Shown here: positions 40,301 to 52,300 of the stretch, piece by piece
Layout of the letters: every line of letters starts with the position of its first letter
How positions within the stretch are numbered: position 1 is the first letter of the stretch
Program-made: the position numbers and the translations under genes
DNA from: Hanleya hanleyi
Lineage: Eukaryota > Mollusca > Polyplacophora > Lepidopleurida > Hanleyidae
NCBI GenBank assembly: GCA_036873755.1
Contig: JAVTVY010020506.1
Location: 1-64,000, forward strand
DNA: 64,000 nt
Direction: 5' to 3'
The notes under the pieces: model-generated
Databases searched by the model: none
What the model saw: only the letters and a program-made list of their open reading frames with translations
What the model was told of the DNA's origin: nothing

Positions 40301-43300
40301 TCGAAACGGCTCAAGATCGGCTTTTCTTGAAACTCAACTACATAGATAAAGGGCTGGACATTATTAATTTACCTCGAATCCTGAATGATCCAGAGGTACA
40401 CAACGCTGTACCACACTATTTTAAGTTCACAGAACCTCCTTGCATTTCATATAAGTATACTAAATTTATAGCCACCAAAATATTCAATTACTCCAATGCT
40501 GTCAAGGAGTTTGACTGGAACTTATACACGTCAGGCGGCTATAGTTGTGATTGTGAATCGTCGAACTTTATCTATACACCATGCAAACATGTTGTGACTG
40601 GTGACCTTGATGTGGTGAGTGATAAGGACCTGAAATTACTCCTGATGAAGGGACCTAAATATAGAGAGCCGAGAAGAATAAATCTGAAGGCCGACCAGAA
40701 GATAGTCCTGTCTGCATTGGAACAGTACGTTATTGATTGGTCGAAGCGAGAAAAAGTTGAACCTACAGTACTCGCTGATTGGCTGGACCTCAGCAAAAGC
40801 AAGGTCATTGAAACAATCCGCCATATTGACAGTACTCTTCCCCAAGCAAAACAAGTACTGAGAAACCTCAACTAGCAAGAAGTTCTTACAAATCTTCAGA
40901 GTAAATTCGTCATTGTCCCAGCAGACAAAGCTCCAAATAGTATAATATTCATATGTAAATATTACTATTACCAGGTGCTGGTTAAAGAATTGAGTGTAGA
41001 CATATCATCAAATACGTCTACTTACTCAAAAAACTTTATTTACTCTGGAAGATTTATTTAACAATCACAAAACGTTTCTCAGGGAAAGAGGTATTTGTCT
41101 TCCAACCAATCATAACGACATACCAAAAATATACTGGACTCCCAAAATGCATAAATCACAATACAAAGCTAGATTCATAGCTGGTTCTAGAAGCTGCACC
41201 ACCAAGCTTCTTTCAACCCTATTGACGAGGGCCCTTCAGAGGTAAAAGTATTTTGGGAAAGGTATTGCGCCACTATTTCTAAAAACTCTGGCGTTGAATG
41301 TATGTGGATATTAAAAAACTCAAAATGTCTTACGGAAGAACTTGATGCTAAAGGTCACATACCGTACAGACATGTACCAAAATGGGATTTCTCGACTCTC
41401 TATACTACAATCCCTCATCAGGACCTTATTGACTGTCTAAGTTCATTAATAGTATCTGTGTTCAAGAAAATTGATCGTAGATATATTATGTCGGAAGCCA
41501 TAAAGCATTCTTTAGCTCTACTACATACAAGAGATATCATTCATGGGATGTATTTCTCATTAAAAATATCTATGTGAAATTTGGCAACACAATATATCAG
41601 CAGCATATAGGTATTCCAATGGGTACTAATTGCGCACCGCTGTTGGCTGACTTGTATCTGTTCTCTTATGAATATGACTATATGCAGGGACACCCTAGTT
41701 CAAGTTTCAAGTTTCCCAAGTTCCCTAGTTTCAAGTTTCCAAGTTCCAAGTTCCAGTTCCCCCAAGCTCCCCATCCGAAGTTTCAAGCTCCAGTTCCCCC
41801 AAGCCCCACCTCCAAAGTTCGAAAGCTACAGTTCGAAAGCTCCCAGACCCAACTACTCCCAGATAAAAAGGCTTGAGGGGTAATGAATGACAAGCTCCAT
41901 GGTTTTAGGAAGATTGCTACCGGTACTATTCAACATCTAGTACTAAACCTCTCGTAATACAGGGCATTTCTCCTAATAATATTTCTGTACAATATTTGTA
42001 TATGTTTCGGTAAATTTTAGCATCGGTCGGTCTTTTATTTGTACCGGTCATTACCGTTCGGCGGTAAGTGTGCATAGAAATTGAGCCAAGCAGATCATTT
42101 AGATCTATCATATACAATTGGCAGTATTTGATGCTGACAGTCCACAATGTAAACTCAAAGAAAAATAACATGGATTAAAAAAGTTATTAAACTTCACACA
42201 CATTTCTTTGTAAACGTCGCATATCCTTTCTGTATGTAGACCCCTGCCAGTCAATAATTGAAAGTTGACATGATTATTTGCCCATGAAAACTTAAAATGA
42301 CTCGAATATAAATTTTTCAGCTCTCAATGCTGGTATACAGAAATGATAAATAAATCCTACAAACCTGGAGTCTGAATCCACCTCTTATGTTTCCTCTTGT
42401 TAGCCTTTGCTATACCCTTTATACATCTGCAACATCCCTTGTGTTCAGTTCCAGTGTAATTTCAGAAAATGATTCTGTTGATTCACGGATGTCAAACTAC
42501 TGCACCTTTCCCTGGATTCAATCAGGAATCCGCCTTATCCTGTTTGTAATCAATTTTATTACATCCATATCTCAAGTCCATTCTGATGAGGCAAATTCCA
42601 TTATTTGATTCAGATCATTCCTGTCGAGAGTCTACTTCTCAGGGATTCCCCACCTGCACTGTCATATATCCATCACTATTACGCAACCAAAGTTATGTTG
42701 TGTCTATATTCTGGATTATCACTTTGTTTCATGTGCAGCGATTTAGATATCTGGCAATCTTTGACTTATCTTATGTACATATTCTCACTAGGTTCCCCAC
42801 AACCTGTGTAAACACGGTAATCTGCTCAAGGAATATAATCAGTTTATTGTCAATGTGTGTAATTCTAATAGTACAGGGGCTCCAATTGTGTGTGTGTTGG
42901 GAATGGGGGGAGGGATGTCAACTTCACGCTTGCCAGAACTACATGGCGTGTTTGTAATCATCACATCAGCCACAAACGGTAAACTATTATGCAATTTTAT
43001 TGATGCAGCTCGGTTTCACAGAAAGCCATAATCAACGGTTGCGACGACCGATAGGTGGACGTCCATGGCTCTGTATAAAACAATTCAAATTTTCAAAAGT
43101 CGACAAATAGAAATACGAAGCTGCGCATCTGAAAACCCCTCGACACTGGGCGCCAGCCATTCATAATTTATTCAATTTGAACCAAGGTGTCAGGAACACC
43201 AAGCTGTCAAGGGACAACTATACAGATTATCAAAAATGTTGCAATTAGAAATGGCCCCTAAGGTTTCCATCCAATCAGAGAAACCAGTATTCAGTACATA

Positions 43301-46300
43301 AGTCTCTTGATGCACCGATGATGTATACCAAGTTTTACTTCGAGCATTTGAACGGTATCAGAGATAAGCATCATTATTGATGTCGCATATATTAAAGATG
43401 GTCGTCCATCCTCTCGCCACTCAGACGGACTGATATGGTTATTCGTTCATGCAAGTTTCTTCATACATGGATGCTGTATACCAAGTTTCGTATAGAACAC
43501 TTAAAATTAAACTGTATCAGAGATATACATCATTAAACATTTTGCATAAATTAAAGATGGTCACCAAGATTTCCACCCAATCAGAGAAACCAGATCTGTC
43601 AGTCATCGTAAGTCTCTTGATGCATCGATAATGTATACCAAATTTTACATTGAGCAGTTGAACGGTATCAGAGATAGAGATCATTAATGATTTCGCATAG
43701 ATTAAAGATGACCGCCAAAGTTTCCAAACAATCGGGTCCAGATTCAATAGGGTTCTGGTTCATGAGCATATGGGTGTGCACTGCAAGTTTGGTGTGCCTA
43801 GGGAAAGCCGTTCTAAAGATATCTGGATAACGAGAAAGGTGTGATGGACTGACGGACGGACGTATATGACGACAACGCTATCCGTCGGGCAAATTTTGGC
43901 CGGGGGGTAAAAAATCGAAACAATGCTGACGATTTTATGAATTACATAACTGAGAAATCTTTGAAATGAAACTAATTGCCGTCTTTTCATACATACCTCT
44001 AATTTTGGCTGCTGAAGTGTAAGTGAATCGCGGTAATTCGGTATATATGGGGTACCGGTATCTAGTGATCAAGAGGGTCAATGCGACAGTCCGAATCATA
44101 AGGGGAACAAGATGTGTATATGATGAATACGAGAAATTTAATGACCGGTCGCATTTGTCATGTTCGTAAAAGAAGTTTAGTCGCCAATCATCGGCTTATT
44201 GCTGATGTGTTGACCGAATAGCCCCAGTCAAGTCATACCACGATACTACATTTGTTAGTGCACACATAGCTCGAAAAGTTCTGTTTCAACAGAATATTTA
44301 GCAAATCTTCTAATTATTTCTGCATAAAGGCATGGTAATGTACCCCTTCTACTCCTTACTTACTTTCCCCGATCCCACAGCTATCCTGACGCGTATTCAC
44401 GGTCTTCCGACCTCCAAAAATCTGATAAGATGGGCATTTGAATTGGAGAGAGAAGGAGGGTCACTTTCTGTGACTTCATAGCTACCCCATCGAAGTTTCA
44501 CAACAAAATAAACAGATCGATTGTAAAATTATAAGACGGAAATGTGTAATCTAAGTTCCTCTACAGAGGATGGATAGGACTTTCTTCCATTTAAAGTTAT
44601 TTTCATGGACGATCTGTGCTATCCTGAAGGATGTTTTCACAAACTTATAATCCCCCAAAAAATTGGGTCCAGTAGGTGTTAGATGCGGCTTATTTTAATC
44701 TGTAATCTATAATCAGTGAGCTCCACAACAATTCAAAACATGTGTTGAACAGGCTAGACAGTAACATTATAATAAGTAGCATTATAACATTGACAATGGC
44801 ATATGTGTTATGCCTCTTAAACAGCCATATGTGTATCATATCTGGGAGCTTTGGGTCTGGGAGCTTTTGAACTGTAGCTTTTGAACTTTGGAGGTGGGGC
44901 TTGGGGGAACTGGAGCTTGAACCCTTAGAGGGGGAGCTTGGGAGAACTGGAGCTTGAAACTACGGAGCTGGAACTTGAAACTTGGGAACTTGGAACTAGG
45001 GAACTTGGGAAACTTGAAACTTGAACTAGGGTGTCCCCTATATGCAGGCGCTTTCAAAAACCGATCCATTCAAAGCCCGTTCCTTCTCATTCACCAAACG
45101 CTATATAGACGATCTTCTCGCTGTGGATAATCGCTATATAAATGACACAGTGAAGGATATATATCCACCTTCACTGGATTTGAAGGAAACTACAGATAGC
45201 CCTACAGGCAAATCATATTTAGATCTATATCTCTACAAAAATGAAGCGGGCATTCTCTCTCGTCGACTTTATGACAAAAGAGATGATTACAATTTCGACA
45301 TCGTAAACTATCCCTTTCTGGACAGTAATATTCCAGTGGGACCTGCATATTGCGTATACATATCTCGCCTAGTAGCATTTGCTAGATCCTGTGTTAAATG
45401 TGACGATTTCAATCAACGTCACAAAACATTGTTGTAGAAACTTATAAAACAGGGCTATTCCTTCAAGCGCCTCCACTCAAAGTTTCTCAAATTTGGCGAT
45501 ACATATCGCATGCTGATAGTAAAATGCGAACGTAGCGCGCAAGATCTATGGCGTTACGTTTCGTAACTTGTGTCTAATTCCGCTTAACCCAGGGCTAGGG
45601 GCCGTATGAATCCATGTACTTAAAGATCCTCATGGTGCTCATATGAACAGTCACAATCAAAGCGTGACTGAGATACATCATTCTCTAGATAATGACTTCA
45701 GAACGATTATTATGGATTACGAATACTGATCAACAATACGGATTTTATATTTTTGGAACATCATGATGTCTTGTCGGCATCATTGAAAACTGTTGACCGA
45801 TTCTCTCTTTCAGGAAACTAGCCTATGTTTATGTATACTATGATTGTCTTTTTGAATTTGGTGCTAATACTGTTATATGGATATGGAATAGGTCTTTGGA
45901 TTATGGACGCGGATGTTCATTGATGGAAGACGGCTGAATTATGAATGACGGAATAGACGCTTGTATAGGGAATTGTGGAAAAAGGGTATAGACGTTTTGG
46001 GGTCTAGGTGGGCCACTAATGGGCCGATGGAGTCGAGTGAGATATCAATGTCAAGCATACGTGAGGGGACATCCTCCTGGACTAGTGGGTCGTTCGTTTT
46101 CAACATCCTGCGTATGCGCCGACAGGGAATTGTGGGAAAAGGGTATGGGAATAGACGTTTTGGGATCTAGGCGGACCACTAGTCTGATTGAGTCGTATGA
46201 CGTATCATTGTGAAGCATACGTGAGGGAGCATCCCCCTGGGTGGATGTGTGCTAGGAATATCGTAATTTTGCGCATGCGCAGACAGGAGAATTGTGGGAA

Positions 46301-49300
46301 AATGGTATGGAAATAGACATTTTAAGGCCGATATAGGCCACTATTGATCCGAATGGGTCGTGGGAGGTGTAAAAGTGAAGCTTTTATGAGGTAGAGTCAG
46401 AATGACGTGTTTTTTTTTTATCGCAAGTTGCATCAATCTGCGCATGCGCAGTTGGGTGTAGTAAGTAAAGTGGTCATCTTGAGGGCGTGAAGGAAGGTAT
46501 TTGGGGTAGAGATGGACCATCCTTGGTCCGAAAAGTACCATCTTCGACCATGTTCGTTTTTTCGTCCGTTTGTTCTAATCGTCTTCGGGCAGTTCGGGAT
46601 ATTGCTCGGGCAGCATGTCCTGAAACAGTTGTTTGCGCATTCTGATCGCATTTTCCAGGACCTCGGTGGGTGGTTAGCCCATATCCTCTTCCAAGTGACG
46701 CTTGGTCTTCATGATGCACCTGTGCGTGGAATCGCCTTTCATTTCAAGCGGCAGCAAGCTATACCGTTTATAGACGGCCATGGCTGTTTTCCTGATGCAG
46801 GGGCGCATTTCGGTGTACGCCTGTTGTAAGTTATCCTGTCCGCCGTCCTCGATTACCGCAGCATGACTACGAATAGTTTCATCCACAATATGATCTCAGA
46901 AGGTAGGTTCTGCCTCACTTTCCTGGGATGTAGGCTGACTATCTGAGGTCAAGCTCTCCATATCAGTAGATAGACTGTCAGCAATCTCGGATTCGGTATC
47001 ATTCGATACACTCTCAGCAGTCTCTGTATCAGCATCCGCCTCAAAGGACTCCTCGGAGTCTTCAATCCCATGTATGTTTTTCTCGTGTCGCAGCATATCG
47101 TAATGTCTGGTGAACGTGCGTTCACACTCAGAACAAGTATAAACCATGTTGACGGTTGAACGTCGACTGTGCGTGTTTTGGGAATACACTTGCTTTCATA
47201 GACAGTAACGCTCACCAACGCCCACTGTTACGCCTTAACGCCCTATCTGTACGCCTTGACGATCGTCTCAATGCCTTACCACCCATCTCAACGTCTTAGC
47301 ACACTTTCTTAACGCTTTAGCGTCGTTTAATGATGCGTTCGAACAAATGTTTCTTTTGTGCTATTGCTCTGACATACGCCGCTTTCCAGTTCGTGGCCGA
47401 GGTTTTCAACATCCATGCTGTTCTTTCGATTTCCATATTGACTGGGTCATTGTCCAGCAATTTTATATGGGTCAGGAGGTCGACATACTGCTGAGTCTGG
47501 GTGCCAATCTGTTATGGGCTAACATTGCGGCTTCTTTTTTCGAATACCCTTTATGTTGAATCTTGTTTTCTGTGACCCTCAACGTCTCGCCCATCTCGGC
47601 GTCCATACTTTCTTTGAACAAATCCTTCCATAACCTCGAGTTCACATTATGTTCATTCCCTTGTACGAGTTCGGGTTGGTCCTTCACGGTTGGGTGATAT
47701 TCCGGGACTGATGGTATTAAGCGGACCCGCTGTATGGGGGTGGGTTGCTGCTGCTGGACGGGTGCTGCCAGGTGTGGCGTATGGTGTAGGGGTATATGAC
47801 GTTGCGGTGATCCCTCGCCGGGTAACAGTCGCCCCTTGAAACGCACGCATGAAATGGTCGATGGTCTGAGGATAAATTCGACTACCAAACACACGGATTT
47901 GTGCTCTGTCAATGGGATTGGAGAACAACACAAAGTATTGGCAGTTCAAGGCAATATCCCTGGAGGCCTTTCCTTGAGGAAAGAGATTCTGGGTCAATAG
48001 ATGACGGACAGATTCCGGTGATGGGATCCTTTAGTAAACAAGTCGGCGACGTGTTAATTGTCCTTGGCCGCACTCATCAGATCATCTAACACTACCACGT
48101 TGGTCTGCTCGGGGTCAAAGTAATACGGTTCGTTTATGTCGTGAGGAATCCCTGGGACGAAGCTCAGATTCTGTAACCTTGTAGTATCGTAGGCGGTACT
48201 ACTGGGGAATGCTCAAGCACATTCAACGCAAACACAACCAAGAGACACCGCCGAGTCCCGCTATAGGTCCAACAAGAGCAGTAGAGCATCCCTATACGAT
48301 GACGGTGAGCGGCCCTACGGGGTGTGGAAAAAGCTCCTGGGTAATGAAGTTCTTGAAGTTCTTAATGAAGTGTTGTTCGGTGTTATAGCCAATGGCAGCC
48401 CACCTACGAAACTACAAGGTTGCAGAATGTGAGCTTCGTCCCAGGGATTCCTCACGACATGAACGAACCGTATTACTTTGACACCGAGCAGACCAACGTG
48501 GTAGTGTTAGATGATCTGATGAGTGCGGCAAAGGACAATTCACACGTCGCCGACTTGTTTACTAAAGGATCCCATCATCGGAATCTGTCCGTCATCTATT
48601 TGACCCAGAATCTCTTTCCTCAAGGAAAGGCCTCCACGGATATTGCCTAGAACTGCCAATACTTTGTGTTGTTCTCCAATCCATTGACAGAGCACAAATC
48701 CGTGTGTTTGGTAGTCGAATTTATACTCAGAACATCGACCATTTCATGCATGCGTTTCAAGGGGCGACAAGTCGTCCGTACAGCTACCTGTTCGTAGATT
48801 TAATAGCCCATACCCCCGAAGAGCGCCGGATGACGACCCACCTGTTACCCGGCGAGGGATCACCGCAACGTCATATATCCCTACACCATCCGCCTAGTCC
48901 ACACCTATCAGCACCCGTCCAGCAGCAGCAATCCACCCCCATACAGCGGGTCCGCCTAATACCATCAGTCTAGGAATATCACCCAACCGTGAAGGACCAA
49001 CCCGAACTCGTACAAGGCAATGAACATAATGTGAACTCGAGGTTATGGAAGGATTTGTTCAAAGAAAGTATGGACGCCGAGATGGGCGAGACGTTGAGGG
49101 TCACAGAAAACAAGTTTCAACACAAAGGGTATTCGAAAAAAGAAGCCGCAATGTTAGCCCATAGCAGATTGGCAACCAGACTACGACGGATTTTACGTCA
49201 GCAGTATGTCGACCACCTGACCCATATCAAATTGCTGGACAAGGACCCAGTCCATATGGAAATCGAAAGAACAGCATTGATGTTGAAAACCTCGGGCACG

Positions 49301-52300
49301 AACTGGAAAGCGGCGTATGTCAGAGCAATAGCACAGAGGAAACGTTTGTTCGAACGCATCAATAAACGACGCTAAAGCGTTAAGAACGTGTGCTAAGACG
49401 TTGAGATGGGTAGTAAGGCATTGAGACGAGCGTTAAGGCGTACAGATATGGCGCTAAGGCGTAACAGTGGGCGTTGATGGGCGTTACTGTCTATGAAAGC
49501 AAGTGTATTCCCAAAACACACACAGTCGACGTCCAACCGTCAACATGGCTTATACTTGTTCTGAGTGTGAACGCACGTTCACCAGGCATTACGATATGCT
49601 GCGACACGAGAAAAACATACATGAGATTGAAGAATCCGAGGAGTCCTTTGAGGCGGATGCTGATACAGAGACTGCTGAGAGTGTATCGAATGATACCGAA
49701 TCCAAGATTGCTGACAGTCTATCTACTGATATGGGAAGCTTGGCCCCAGATAGTCAGCCTACATCCCAGGAAAGTGAGGCAGAACCTACCTTCTGGGATC
49801 ATATTGTGAATGAAGCTATTCGCAGTTATGCTGCGGTAATCGAAGACGGCGGACGAGATAACTTTAAACAGGCGTACACCGAAATGCGCCCCTGCATCAG
49901 GAAAACAGCCATGGCCATCTATAACGGTATAGCCTGCTGTCGCTTGAAATGAAAGGCGACCCCACGCACAGGTCCATCATGAAGACCAAGCGTCACTTGG
50001 GAGAGGATATGGGGTTACCAACCACCGATGCCCTGGAAAATGCGATCAGAATGCGCAAACAGCTGTTTCAGGACATGCTGCCCGAGCAATATCCCGAACT
50101 GCCCGACGACGATTAGAACAAACGGACGAGAGCGAACATGGCCGAAGATGGTACTTTCTGATTGGACAAGAGCAGCCGAGAATACATCTAACGGGCAAGA
50201 ATGAATATGATAGATACAGCGCCAAATAGCGGCCTCTGATTGGACAAGAGTCTTCTTGAATTGTAACCATACCCAACGCGGCTCCCCCAGAGTGGGTATG
50301 ATGTAACGTTGGGGAGAATAAACAATATGAAAACTTGTTGTGGTTGTTGTTGTTGTCTCTTCTGTCATCCTTGTTGTTGTTGTTGTTGTTGTTCTCTCTC
50401 CGGTCTATATCATGGCGTCAAGGCGCTATGCTAGGGTGTTAAGGCGTAACGACGGGCGTTGACGGGCGTCACTGCATTTCGATGTATTGGTGGTAATTCC
50501 ATGAAAATCAGAGCTTTTGGGCTAATTCACCAGGGCGTTGAAACGTTGAGCTTGGCGTTCGCGGGCGTTGCTACAAGATGCCACTTCACACGACGCATTC
50601 AGACCAAGGATGGTCCATTTCTAAACCAAATATCTTCCTTCACCGCCCTAAAATGCCCACTTTGGCTACTATTCGTACTGATGACGTCACCGATGACGTC
50701 ACAGATGCAGTGGACATGCACTGGTCTACACCCCGAGAACTACAAAATGACACCCCGCACGACACATTCGGACCAAGGATGGTCCATCTCTACCCCAAAT
50801 ACCTTCCTTCACGCTCTCAAAATGACCACTTTACTTACTACAGCCAACTGCGCATGCGCAGATTGATGCGACTTGCAATAAAAAAAACACGTTACTCTGA
50901 TTCTACCCCACAAAAGCTTCACTTTGACACCTCCCACGACCCACTCGGACCAATAGTGCCCCATATCAGCCTCAAAATGTCTATTCCCATACCCTTTTCC
51001 CACAATTCCCTGTCTGTGCATGCGCAAAATTACGATATTCCTAAGACACATCCACCCAGGCGGATGCTCCCTCACGTATGCTTCACAATGATACCTCATT
51101 CGACTCAATCAGACCACGAGTGGCCCACCTAGACCCCAAAACGTCTCTTTCCATACCTTTTCCCACAATCCCCTGTCTGCGCATGCGCAGAATGTCGAAA
51201 ACGGACGACACACTACCCCAGGCGGATGCTCCCTCACGTATGCTTCACAACGATACCTAACTCAACTCCATCGGACCACTAGTGGCCCACCTAGACCGCA
51301 AAACGTCTCTTTCCATACCCTTTTCCCACAATTTCCTGTCTGCGCATGCGCAGAATGTCGAAAACGGACGACACACTACTCCAGGCGGATGCCCCCTCAC
51401 GTATCCTTCACAACGATACCTCACTCGACTTCATCGGCCAATTAGTGGCCCACATAGATCCCAAAACGTCTATTTCCATACCCTTTTCCCACAATTCCCT
51501 GTCTGCGCATGCGCAGAATGTCGAAAACGGACGACACACTATTCCAGGCGGATGCCCCCTCACGTATCCTTCACAACGATACCTAACTCAACTCCATCGG
51601 ACCACTAGTGGCCCACCTAGACCGCAAAACGTCTCTTTCCATACCCTTTTCCCACAATTCCCTGTCTGCGCATGCGCAGAATGTCGAAAACGGACGACAC
51701 ACTATTCCAGGCGGATGCCCCCTCACGTATCCTTCACAACGATACCTCACTCGACTCCATCGGACCACTAGTGGCCCATTTAGACAGCAAAACGTCTATT
51801 TCCATAGCCTTTGTCTACCGTGCATGCGCAGAATGACGTCAGTTCCACGTCACACCCAGCCCTTTGGATGCCCCCTCACATATCCTTCACATTGATACCT
51901 CACTCGACTCAATCGGACAAATAGTGGCTCACCTAGGCCCCAAAACGTCTATTTCCAAACACTTTGTCTACCGCGCATGCGCAGAATGACGATTTTCCTA
52001 CCCCACACCCAGCCCACCGGATGTCCCCATACATATGCTTCACATTGATACCTCACTCAACCCAATAGGTCCACTAGGGGCCCCGCTCGCCCCTGAAGAG
52101 GCTTCCCACGTATTTGGGACTACTTTCTGCCCGCGGAAGCAGATCGCATCGCCACCAGACCGCATCACCGCGGAAGAATACAAAGGTTGCCGGAACTTTA
52201 ATGGTCAAAACTTGGCACCCAGCCAATGCTGACGCAATCCACGGGGAATCAAGAGTTACCTCCCTTACCGTTATTTGAGGGTTCCCGATTCGCCATTTCT

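Larger units (their letters stand above)
40876..45566 (+). pseudogene. Penelope-like ORF, 3' part: reverse transcriptase, split by a transposon
   Basis: Starts with FVIVPADKAPNSIIFICK, followed by several stops around 41,030-41,240. Then come MWILKNSKCL and WDFSTLYTTIPHQDL (41,302 on). GIPMGTNCAPLLADL (41,609-41,652) is the RT motif before the catalytic site. The gene is cut at 41,686 by the 3.35-kb insertion. It resumes at 45,047 with RYIDDLLAVDN (catalytic YIDD, 45,102-45,113), then SYLDLYLYKNEAG and LYDKRDDYNFDIVNYPFLDS. A stop interrupts at 45,435-45,437 before a tail (KQGYSFKRLHSKFLKFG) ending at 45,566. Inactive. Confidence 0.85.
38970..45966 (+). mobile_element. Penelope-like element with N-terminal GIY-YIG domain and pseudo-LTRs
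   Basis: Inserted in the left Polinton terminal repeat. It is bounded by 269-bp direct repeats and encodes, in order, a Cys-rich motif, a GIY-YIG nuclease-like domain and a reverse transcriptase. This permuted order (nuclease before RT) is, from memory, that of the Chlamys-type Penelope-like elements, which are common in invertebrates. The coding region is broken by frameshifts and by a 3.35-kb insertion. Without that insertion the element is about 3.65 kb. Confidence 0.82.
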
